Shown one piece after another: positions 1-5,258 of a DNA stretch of 5,378 nucleotides. Within the stretch, counting starts at the first letter, position 1. Each line of letters starts with the position of its first letter. The stretch is from positions 1 through 5,378 of the forward strand of contig SLDM01000481.1 of assembly GCA_007125255.1 (NCBI GenBank), in the 5' to 3' direction. The notes beneath the pieces are model-generated. The model was not told the origin of the DNA, did not search any database, and was given only the letters and a program-made list of their open reading frames with translations. Position numbers and translations under genes: made by a program. This DNA is from Phycisphaerales bacterium (GTDB taxonomy: Bacteria; Planctomycetota; Phycisphaerae; Phycisphaerales; SM1A02).

Positions 1-22
1 AAAATCCGGCAAGATTTCCGTG

Positions 23-62
23 CACCCCCTCCGTGCTGCCCCTACGGGCCTTCACCCCCTCC
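23..62. repeat. Short direct repeat CACCCCCTCC (two copies)
   Basis: The 10-mer CACCCCCTCC occurs at 23-32 and again at 53-62, exactly 30 bp apart, in the noncoding stretch 1-86 beyond the 3' end of the minus-strand esterase gene. The stretch is pyrimidine-rich on the plus strand. I see no convincing gene or strong terminator in it. The repeat may be chance in a C-rich region, or a degraded relative of the repeat found at 1159-1384, which also contains CCTCCGTGC-like words. Confidence 0.3.
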
Positions 63-86
63 AACGTCCCTCCGGCACGATCGTGT

Positions 87-1133
87 TCAGCTCGCGGGAG
101 CATGGGCCGCGAACACCGCTTCGGGCTCCTGCGCGGGATCGAGAAACGCCGGGTGCATTCGCTCGAAAACCGCGTGCCGGCGGAGATCGGCGAGACCGCC
201 CTCGAAGTGGCCGTACCGGGTGATCCATCGCCATAACTGGTCCGGAGGCAGAGCGTTGGCGATCGAAGCCGCGGATGGTGCGGGCACGACGTCGTCCAGC
301 TCAGCCAGCTTCACCAGGGTCGGCGCCGGCACCCGGGGGGCGTGGTGGGCCGCATCAAGAAGTCCCATTCGTTCAACGAGGCGATCCGCATCCTGTCGCA
401 TGGTGGTCAGAAACTCGTTGACCAGCCCGCCGGTGCCGTTGCAATAGCGCCCCGCACGCCACGCCCAGTCGCCGAAGCTCGGCAGGCCGATCGCGAGCCG
501 GTGGGGGGGATCGCCCATCGCGGTGAGCTGGGCCGCGGCCATGACCGCCAGGCCGCCTCCCAGCGACTCGCCGTGGATGCCGATCGGGCGGTCATCGCCC
601 AGCCACCCGCGCAGCCCGCGGAACGCCTGGATCACGTCCGCCACCGCGCCGCGCAGGATCCACGTCTCCGGCGACTCGATGCCGCGCAGAATCCAGTCCC
701 ACCGGCAGTCGGGCAGGTCCCATGTCGACGGCGGATAGCCCCGCACCCGCAGACGCACCGTCACCATGCCGTGGTCACACCACGGCTCCGGCGTCTGCGG
801 AAAGCTCGCCTCCGCGCCGGACCCGTGTGAGGTGATCACCCCGCCGCGGAACGCCGCCAGCGGCCCCGGCGGGCAACTCACCCGCGCGACGATCCGCACC
901 GATCGCACGGAGGAGATGATCACCTCCGTCGGCTCATCCGGATCGACCGCATTCCGCCAGGTCCGCGGCAGGGATGCGACTTCCTCGCGAAACTCCGACC
1001 AGAAGGCGTCAAAGTCCGCCGGTGGCGGACCGCTGAGGGTATGTGCCAGCGTCTCCTCCGCGGTGAGTCCGTAATCCTCCGGTCCTGAGAGCAACGTCGC
1101 GCCCCTTCCCGGCACGCGGTCGCCGCGCCGCAT
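87..1133 (-). CDS. Acetyl xylan esterase / cephalosporin-C deacetylase family alpha/beta hydrolase
   Basis: A 348-residue serine hydrolase, probably a cytoplasmic carbohydrate O-deacetylase; no signal peptide or membrane segment is visible. The nucleophile is Ser190 in the elbow GESLGG (188-193). The matching acid is Asp281 in the LDDVVPAPS stretch and the base is His309 in RYGHFEGG. The spacing (91 and 28 residues) agrees with the family triad as I recall it from the Bacillus enzyme (about 88 and 29). The family's N-terminal signature appears as PPADFDAFW (37-45). Substrate cannot be read from the sequence: acetylated xylo-oligosaccharides or other small acetyl esters are typical. It is divergent from thiL and separated from it by a repeat element, so it is not part of that operon. 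The start is uncertain. ATG at 1133 has no Shine-Dalgarno, whereas an in-frame TTG at 1094-1092 is preceded by GGAAGGGG and would give 335 residues without losing the family signature. Confidence 0.87.
   Translation of the reverse strand: MRRGDRVPGRGATLLSGPEDYGLTAEETLAHTLSGPPPADFDAFWSEFREEVASLPRTWRNAVDPDEPTEVIISSVRSVRIVARVSCPPGPLAAFRGGVITSHGSGAEASFPQTPEPWCDHGMVTVRLRVRGYPPSTWDLPDCRWDWILRGIESPETWILRGAVADVIQAFRGLRGWLGDDRPIGIHGESLGGGLAVMAAAQLTAMGDPPHRLAIGLPSFGDWAWRAGRYCNGTGGLVNEFLTTMRQDADRLVERMGLLDAAHHAPRVPAPTLVKLAELDDVVPAPSAASIANALPPDQLWRWITRYGHFEGGLADLRRHAVFERMHPAFLDPAQEPEAVFAAHAPAS
1092..1109 (-). promoter_or_regulatory. Possible alternative ribosome binding site and TTG start for the esterase
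   Basis: On the minus strand GGAAGGGG (1109-1102) lies 7 nt before an in-frame TTG (1094-1092), which is codon 14 of the longer reading. The upstream ATG at 1133 has a pyrimidine-rich leader with no Shine-Dalgarno. The residues between the two candidates (MRRGDRVPGRGAT) are basic and glycine-rich and match nothing known to me in the family. Other first genes here also start without a Shine-Dalgarno, so the ATG remains possible. Confidence 0.4.
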
Positions 1134-1201
1134 GCCGTTGGTCGATTGAGATCAGAGAGGAGGAATGGTAGCAGTTCAAGAAAGGCACGGAGGCACGGGG
1201 G

Positions 1202-1233
1202 GAAGCGACGAAGCGACGGAGCGACGGAGGGGC
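1202..1233. repeat. Tandem 8-bp repeat (four degenerate GRAGCGAC units)
   Basis: The consecutive octamers GAAGCGAC, GAAGCGAC, GGAGCGAC and GGAGGGGC occupy 1202-1209, 1210-1217, 1218-1225 and 1226-1233. The first two are identical, the third differs by one base and the fourth is more degenerate. The tract lies just inside the left arm of the larger element. A period of 8 is not a multiple of 3, which argues against a coding origin. Confidence 0.75.
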
Positions 1234-1254
1234 AGAGGGAGAGAAGAGGGGTGC

Positions 1255-1281
1255 CGTGGTCTGAGCGAAGCGAAGGCCACG
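1255..1281. other. Predicted stem-loop inside the intergenic element
   Basis: CGTGGTC (1255-1261) can pair with GGCCACG (1275-1281) as a 7-bp stem with one G-T wobble, plus a T1262-A1274 pair, closing a purine-rich loop containing AGCGAAGCG. No T-run follows on either strand, so it is not an obvious intrinsic terminator. The 3' half (1275-1282) is also perfectly complementary to GCGTGGCC at 1331-1338, so two alternative pairings compete. Confidence 0.45.
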
Positions 1282-1392
1282 CGGCGGCTCGACGGTCATC
1301 GGGATCAGGATGAACGTGGATGGCGCAACGGCGTGGCCTCCATGCCTCCGTGCCTTCGTGCCTTTCTCCCCATACCATTCTTCCAATCTGCC

Positions 1393-2310
1393 ATGCGTGA
1401 ATTCGATCTGCTCCGTCACATCTACCGCTCGAACGACCGGCTCGACCGCGCCGTGGGCATTCCGCCCGGCGATGACATGGGCATGATCCGATTCGGCGGA
1501 GGCGAAGTTCTGGCCGCCGTCGATCAACTGGTCGCCGGCCGGCATGTCCGGATCGAGACGACATCGGTTGAACTCGTCGGGCGCAAGGCGATCACGCGCA
1601 GCCTGAGCGACATTGCCGCAATGGCCGCCCGCCCGCTGTGTACGCTCGTGGCGGCAACACTGCCGCCGGAGTTCGGGGAAGACCGCGCCCGGCAGCTCTT
1701 CGAATCGATGCGCCGCACCTGCGAGCGGTTCGAGTGTCCGTTGATCGGCGGCGACCTCGCGTTTCACGGTGATCCCGACCATCCGCTGGTCTGTTCGGTC
1801 ACGGTGCTCGCCGAGCCGGGGCCGACGCCACCGGTCCTGCGGAGCGGCGCCCGGCCGGGTGACACCCTCTACGTAACCGGCCAGCTCGGCGGGACGATGC
1901 TTGACGATGGTTCGGGGCACCACCTGACCTTTGATCCGCGCATCACCGAAGCGCTGATGCTTGCGGAATTGCTCGGCGATCGACTTCACGCCATGATCGA
2001 CCTCAGCGACGGGCTCGGCCGCGATGCCGATCACATCGCCGAGGCGTCGGAGGTGAAGATCGTCATCGACGCGGCCCGGCTTCCCTGCCGTGGCAACGCC
2101 TCCTGGAAGGACGCGCTGCAGAACGGCGAAGATTACGAACTCTGCTTCGCGGCTTCGGGTTCGGTGCCGAGTGAAGTCCGCGGCGTTCCGATCACCCCGG
2201 TCGGAGAGGTTCTGTCCGGCGAAACCGGCGAACTGCCCGCGCGGCTCTGCGTGCGTGATGGTGATACCCTGAGGGAAGCCGGCGAACTCGGCTGGCAGCA
2301 CGAAGCATGA
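1393..2310 (+). CDS. thiL: Thiamine-monophosphate kinase ThiL
   Basis: Phosphorylates thiamine monophosphate with ATP to thiamine diphosphate, the last step of cofactor synthesis, in the cytoplasm. The 305-residue product shows the AIR-synthase-fold signatures in order: PPGDD (24-28), a metal/phosphate segment AAVDQLVAGRHV (41-52), LSDIAAMAARP (71-81), IGGDLAF (118-124), GDTLYVTGQLGG (156-167), MIDLSDGLGRDADHIA (201-216), NGEDYELCF (244-252) and TPVGEV (268-273). It is slightly shorter than the usual 320 or so, mainly because the linker between GQLGG and the HHLTFDPR segment (about 168-183) is compact. ATG 1393 is chosen because family similarity begins at MREFDLLRHI. The reading frame stays open upstream to 1165, but only through the repeat element. 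No Shine-Dalgarno precedes 1393. The stop codon overlaps the tsaE start (ATGA), indicating translational coupling. No other thiamine gene is present. Confidence 0.95.
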   Translation: MREFDLLRHIYRSNDRLDRAVGIPPGDDMGMIRFGGGEVLAAVDQLVAGRHVRIETTSVELVGRKAITRSLSDIAAMAARPLCTLVAATLPPEFGEDRARQLFESMRRTCERFECPLIGGDLAFHGDPDHPLVCSVTVLAEPGPTPPVLRSGARPGDTLYVTGQLGGTMLDDGSGHHLTFDPRITEALMLAELLGDRLHAMIDLSDGLGRDADHIAEASEVKIVIDAARLPCRGNASWKDALQNGEDYELCFAASGSVPSEVRGVPITPVGEVLSGETGELPARLCVRDGDTLREAGELGWQHEA

Positions 2311-2777
2311 TGATCCGCACGACCGAACATGCCGAAGCAACCATGCGCCTCGCCGCGGAGCTGGCCTCCCGCCTGGTGCCGGGGGATCTGCTCGCCCTTG
2401 ACGGCCCGCTCGGCTCGGGGAAAACCTGTTTCGTCCGCGGCCTGGCCGGTGGCCTGGGGATCGATCCGCGGGAGGTCAGCAGCCCGACGTTCGTCCTCTG
2501 TCACGAGTACGCCGGCCGGGACGGACTCACCCTCGCCCACCTCGATGCCTACCGGCTGTCGGGGCCGGAAGAGCTCGAGACGATCGGCTGGGATGACCTG
2601 CTGGCCGTGCCGGGGACGATCCTCGCCATCGAATGGCCGAGCCGTATCGCCTCCGCGCTGGAGGGGCGGGCGGTGATTGAAATCATCTTTGAACACGTTG
2701 ATGATCACACGCGCCGCATCGAGTTTCGCATTCCTGAATCGTTGCGGGATCGTCTGGAAGGATTCGCGCATGTCTGA
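2307..2777 (+). CDS. tsaE: tRNA threonylcarbamoyladenosine biosynthesis ATPase TsaE
   Basis: A cytoplasmic P-loop ATPase that works with TsaB and TsaD to transfer the threonylcarbamoyl group onto A37 of ANN-decoding tRNAs. The 156-residue product has the usual length. It carries a Walker A motif GPLGSGKT (33-40), the family motif SSPTF (58-62), the HLDAYRL segment (78-84), a degenerate IGWDDLL (93-99) where many homologues read LGxDE, and the conserved IEWP (108-111). Two consecutive ATGs (2307 and 2310) are both possible. The first overlaps the thiL stop by 4 nt (ATGA) and the second by 1 nt. There is no strong Shine-Dalgarno, so reinitiation after thiL is likely. Its 3' end overlaps yacG by 8 nt. 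TsaB and TsaD are not in the window. Confidence 0.95.
   Translation: MMIRTTEHAEATMRLAAELASRLVPGDLLALDGPLGSGKTCFVRGLAGGLGIDPREVSSPTFVLCHEYAGRDGLTLAHLDAYRLSGPEELETIGWDDLLAVPGTILAIEWPSRIASALEGRAVIEIIFEHVDDHTRRIEFRIPESLRDRLEGFAHV
2756..2762 (+). promoter_or_regulatory. Ribosome binding site of yacG, inside tsaE
   Basis: GGAAGGA lies 7 nt before ATG 2770, within the last codons of tsaE. It fixes the yacG start over the longer frame, which is open upstream to 2677 but only as an out-of-frame shadow of tsaE. Confidence 0.65.
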
Positions 2778-2985
2778 ACGGGGCACGAACGATCATTCGA
2801 GCGGCCGCGCGAACGGATCCGGCGCGCCGGCCTGTCCGATCTGCGGCCGCGAGATCGAACGCGATGGCGATGCATATCCCTTCTGTTCCTCCCGCTGCCG
2901 ATGGGTCGATCTGAGCAAGTGGTTCAGCGGCGGGTACTCGATTTCCCGTCCCGTCGAGGAGGAAGATCTCGACACCGATGACTGA
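2770..2985 (+). CDS. yacG: YacG-family zinc protein (DNA gyrase inhibitor)
   Basis: A 71-residue protein of the YacG family. The E. coli member binds one zinc ion and inhibits DNA gyrase by contacting GyrB. The zinc ligands are visible as CPIC (22-25) and CSSRC (39-43), giving Cys22, Cys25, Cys39 and Cys43 in a CX2C-X13-CX3C pattern. The motif continues into the family's typical RCRWVDLSKWFSGGYSI segment (42-58). The N-terminal 20 residues are polar and Ser/Gly-rich, and the C-terminus is strongly acidic (EEEDLDTDD), both probably disordered. The start at 2770 has a good Shine-Dalgarno and overlaps the end of tsaE by 8 nt. Family membership is secure. Gyrase inhibition in this organism is extrapolated from E. 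coli and untested. In enterobacteria yacG usually sits near coaE and yacF, so the tsaE neighbourhood is different. Confidence 0.9.
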   Translation: MSERGTNDHSSGRANGSGAPACPICGREIERDGDAYPFCSSRCRWVDLSKWFSGGYSISRPVEEEDLDTDD

Positions 2986-3039
2986 CCGGCTTTCCCGGCT
3001 CGACCGATTCCCCCGATTCCTTTCCGCTCCTACTGAATC

Positions 3040-4362
3040 ATGCCCCACTCCGACGCGATTCGTTCCCTCACCCACTCTCGCCGCGCCCACGCCCGCGCGC
3101 TGAAGGTTCTGGTCGGTGGGGTCAACAGTCCGGTTCGCGCCTTCGGGGCGGTGGATGTCGAGCCGATCCTGATGCGCGGCGCGGAAGGGGCGTGGCTGAC
3201 CGATCTGGATGGACACCGCTACGTTGATCTCGTCGGCGCGTACGGGCCGGCGATTCTCGGCCACGCCCATCCGGAGGTCGTCGACGCCGTGCAGCGGGCT
3301 GCGGCCCGGGGATTCTGTTTCGGGGCGACCGCGCCGGATGAGATTGAACTCGCGGAGGTGATCCTGAGCGCGCTGCCGCACCACGACCGTATCCGGTTCG
3401 TCAACAGCGGGACCGAGGCGGCGATGAGCGCGATCCGGCTCAGCCGGGCCGCGACCGGACGCACGAAGCTCATCAAGTGCCTCGGCTGCTACCACGGCCA
3501 CGTCGATCCGCTGCTCGTCGCGGCCGGTTCCGGGGCGGCGACGCTCGGTCAGCCCGATTCCGCCGGCGTGACTCGGGCCCAGGCCGCGGACACGCTCCTG
3601 GTGCCGTACAACAGCGCCGAAGCGGTTGAGGCGGTCCTGAGGGAACATCCCGATCAGGTCGCGGCGGTCCTGATCGAACCGGTTGCCGGGAACATGGGCA
3701 TGGTGCTGCCCGGGGAGGGTTACCTTGGACACCTGCGCGAGCTCTGCGATCAACACGGCACGCTGCTCATCTTCGATGAGGTCATGACCGGCTTCCGCAC
3801 GGCCTGGGGTGGCTACCAGAATGTCTGCGAGGTTCGTCCCGACATCACCTGTCTGGGCAAGGTCATCGGCGGGGGGATGCCGGTCGCGGCGTACGCGGCC
3901 CGGCGGGAACTGATGGAGCTCGTGAGCCCGGTCGGGCCGATGTACCAGGCCGGCACGCTGAGCGGCCATCCACTCGGCATGGCGGCCGGCCTCGCCACGC
4001 TTCGGCTCTGCCGCGCCGAGTCGTTTTACGACCGTCTGCACGAGACGGCGGCGCAGCTCGCCGAACGCCTGGGCAGCGCTGCGGCGGAAGCGGGGGTGGC
4101 CGTGCAGACACACGCCCAGAGCGGCATGCTGGGCCTGTTCTTCTCGGATCACCCGGTGCGCCACTTTGCCGACGCGCAGGCGTGTGATGCCGGTCGGTTC
4201 CGCCGGTACTTCCGCGCGATGCTGGAGGGCGGCGTGTGGTTGCCGCCTTCACCGTTCGAAGCATTGTTCCTCTCCAGCGCGCACGGTGAGAAGGAGATCG
4301 AACAGATCGTGAGCGCAGCTCGACATGCATTTCGGGTGGCGGCAGGGGACGAACCTTCATGA
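3040..4362 (+). CDS. hemL: Glutamate-1-semialdehyde 2,1-aminomutase HemL
   Basis: A PLP enzyme that converts glutamate-1-semialdehyde to 5-aminolevulinate, the last step of the C5 route. Its 440 residues are close to the family norm of about 430. Landmarks are VLVGGVNSPVRAFG (23-36), the phosphate-binding SGTEA (123-127), CYHGHVD (150-156) and the AAGSGAAT loop (161-168). Further on, FDEVMTGFR (245-253) supplies Asp246 for the pyridine nitrogen, and LGKVIGGGMPV (272-282) carries Lys274, the Schiff-base lysine. GTLSGHPL also follows the family pattern. The VNSPVR and GGGMPV signatures separate it from acetylornithine and other class III aminotransferases. It follows yacG after a 54-bp gap (2986-3039) with no clear terminator and two CCGATTCC copies. 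The leader before ATG 3040 is pyrimidine-rich with no Shine-Dalgarno. The stop overlaps the hemC start by 4 nt. Confidence 0.97.
   Translation: MPHSDAIRSLTHSRRAHARALKVLVGGVNSPVRAFGAVDVEPILMRGAEGAWLTDLDGHRYVDLVGAYGPAILGHAHPEVVDAVQRAAARGFCFGATAPDEIELAEVILSALPHHDRIRFVNSGTEAAMSAIRLSRAATGRTKLIKCLGCYHGHVDPLLVAAGSGAATLGQPDSAGVTRAQAADTLLVPYNSAEAVEAVLREHPDQVAAVLIEPVAGNMGMVLPGEGYLGHLRELCDQHGTLLIFDEVMTGFRTAWGGYQNVCEVRPDITCLGKVIGGGMPVAAYAARRELMELVSPVGPMYQAGTLSGHPLGMAAGLATLRLCRAESFYDRLHETAAQLAERLGSAAAEAGVAVQTHAQSGMLGLFFSDHPVRHFADAQACDAGRFRRYFRAMLEGGVWLPPSPFEALFLSSAHGEKEIEQIVSAARHAFRVAAGDEPS
4344..4349 (+). promoter_or_regulatory. Ribosome binding site of hemC, inside hemL
   Basis: AGGGGA lies 9 nt before ATG 4359 within the last codons of hemL. 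It supports the 4359 start and independent ribosome loading on hemC in addition to coupling through the ATGA overlap. Confidence 0.5.
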
Positions 4363-5258
4363 AGCGGCTCCGCATCGGGACGCGCGGCAGCGAACTCGCG
4401 CTGAGGCAGACCCGCCTCGTGATCGATCTCCTGCGCGAGGCGCACGCCGAACTGGACTTTGAAGAGGTCATCCTGCGCACCCACGGCGATATCCACGCCG
4501 CCCAGCCCATGACCGAATCGGACTGGCCGGTGGGCGGGTTCGTTGGCACGATCGAGCGAGCGCTGCTCGAAGAAGAAATCGACATCGCGGTGCACAGTCT
4601 GAAGGATCTGCCGACCGTCCCGACGCCGGGACTGACGGTCGCGGCGATTCCCGAACGAGCATCGCCGCACGATGTACTGGTGCTGGATCGACCGGCGTCC
4701 CTCGATGCGCTGTCGCCGGACTGGCGCGTCGGGACCAGCAGCCCGCGCCGGATCGCCCAGTTGCGGCAGCGGGGCCTGACGTACGCTTCACCGGTGCGCG
4801 GCAACGTGCCGACGCGCCTGAGCATGGTCGGCAGGGAACTGAACGGTGTGGTCCTCGCCGCGGCGGGTCTGGAGCGGCTCGGCCTGGCGCCGGAGCATGC
4901 GATCGATCTGCCGCTGGAAGATTTTTCGTGCGCGCCGGGACAGGGGGCACTGGCCGTCCAGTGCCGGGAGCCGGATGCCAAGTTGATCGGGCTTCTGAAG
5001 GCCGTCGATCACGCCGAATCCCGCCGCGCGGTGGAGGCGGAGCGGGCGGTCCTGCGTTCACTCGGCGCGGGGTGCCAGACCCCGCTTGGGGCCTATGCGC
5101 GAATTGAGGGCGATTCCGTCAATCTGGCAGCGCAACTCTTTTCACCCGATCACGAAACCGTGGTCACGGAACGACTCCGCGGCCGCGATTCTGAAACGGT
5201 CGGGCGGGAACTGGCGGCGATGCTCGCCAAAGCCCTTGCGCGAAAGGAAGAGTCGTGA
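4359..5258 (+). CDS. hemC: Hydroxymethylbilane synthase (porphobilinogen deaminase) HemC
   Basis: Joins four porphobilinogen molecules into hydroxymethylbilane in the cytoplasm, using a covalently bound dipyrromethane cofactor. The 299-residue product has IGTRGSELALRQ (6-17, Arg9), RTHGD (40-44), DIAVHSLKDLP (75-85) with the catalytic Asp83 next to Lys82, GTSSPRR (125-131, Arg130 and Arg131), RGNVPTRL (147-154, Arg147 and Arg153) and APGQGALAV (192-200). The cofactor-attachment cysteine is Cys239 in GAGCQTPLGA. One departure is that the loop normally reading GGKGLFVKE, before DIAVHS, reads WPVGGFVGT here, so the conserved loop lysine falls on Val58. The remaining catalytic residues are intact, so activity is still expected. 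The start overlaps hemL by 4 nt and the stop overlaps the hemD GTG, placing it in a hemL-hemC-hemD coupled run. Confidence 0.96.
   Translation: MKRLRIGTRGSELALRQTRLVIDLLREAHAELDFEEVILRTHGDIHAAQPMTESDWPVGGFVGTIERALLEEEIDIAVHSLKDLPTVPTPGLTVAAIPERASPHDVLVLDRPASLDALSPDWRVGTSSPRRIAQLRQRGLTYASPVRGNVPTRLSMVGRELNGVVLAAAGLERLGLAPEHAIDLPLEDFSCAPGQGALAVQCREPDAKLIGLLKAVDHAESRRAVEAERAVLRSLGAGCQTPLGAYARIEGDSVNLAAQLFSPDHETVVTERLRGRDSETVGRELAAMLAKALARKEES
5244..5250 (+). promoter_or_regulatory. Ribosome binding site of hemD, inside hemC
   Basis: AAGGAAG ends 4 nt before the GTG at 5255 (its AAGGA core 6 nt before). It supports GTG as the hemD start rather than a later codon. Confidence 0.6.

Larger units (their letters stand above)
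1159..1384. repeat. Intergenic inverted-repeat element with 8-bp-period arms (MITE-like, noncoding)
   Basis: About 226 bp of noncoding DNA with three nested inverted pairs. The outer pair, GGAGGAATGGTA (1159-1170) and the complement of 1373-1384, matches at 11 of 12 positions. The middle pair is 1180-1198 against 1348-1366, matching at 18 of 19 (GAAAGGCACGRAGGCACGG). The inner pair is 1272-1282 against 1331-1341, matching at 10 of 11 (GRAGGCCACGC). The arms consist of degenerate 8-bp units. On the left are GAAGCGAC, GAAGCGAC, GGAGCGAC and GGAGGGGC (1202-1233). On the right, read on the minus strand, are GGCACGAA, GGCACGGA and GGCATGGA. No transposase gene or clear target-site duplication is visible. 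It could be a nonautonomous mobile repeat, a dispersed intergenic repeat family, or a structured leader transcribed ahead of thiL. An open reading frame passes through it into thiL, but the resulting peptide is low-complexity and repeat-derived. Confidence 0.7.

Noticed and set aside
1..17. Possible terminator for the esterase (AAATC / GATTT inverted repeat near the window edge)
   Set aside because: A five-base AT-rich stem with no extended T-run is too weak to call, and the window edge hides context.
1165..1392. N-terminal extension of ThiL (76 residues, starting at ATG 1165)
   Set aside because: It is a translation of the inverted-repeat element. The peptide is low-complexity, and ThiL family similarity starts exactly at MREFDLL (1393).
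1134..1392. TPP riboswitch upstream of thiL
   Set aside because: I could not find the conserved CUGAGA-type THI-box core in a plausible arrangement. The only CTGAG (1261-1265) sits in the local hairpin without the partner elements.
1009..2340. Long minus-strand open frame opposite thiL
   Set aside because: It runs antisense to a clearly identified gene and through the repeat element, and has no recognisable domain. Long antisense frames are common in GC-rich DNA.
2986..3039. Terminator or promoter between yacG and hemL
   Set aside because: Only a CCGG/CCGG self-complementary pair and a 9-bp-spaced CCGATTCC duplication are visible. There is no T-run and no convincing -35/-10 pair.
2683..4164. 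493-codon minus-strand open frame opposite hemL and yacG
   Set aside because: It has an Arg/Pro/Ala-rich shadow composition and no motif, while the plus strand has fully conserved HemL and YacG signatures.
3863..4981. 372-codon minus-strand open frame opposite hemL and hemC
   Set aside because: It is a Ser/Arg/Pro-rich shadow of two well-supported genes, with no domain resemblance.
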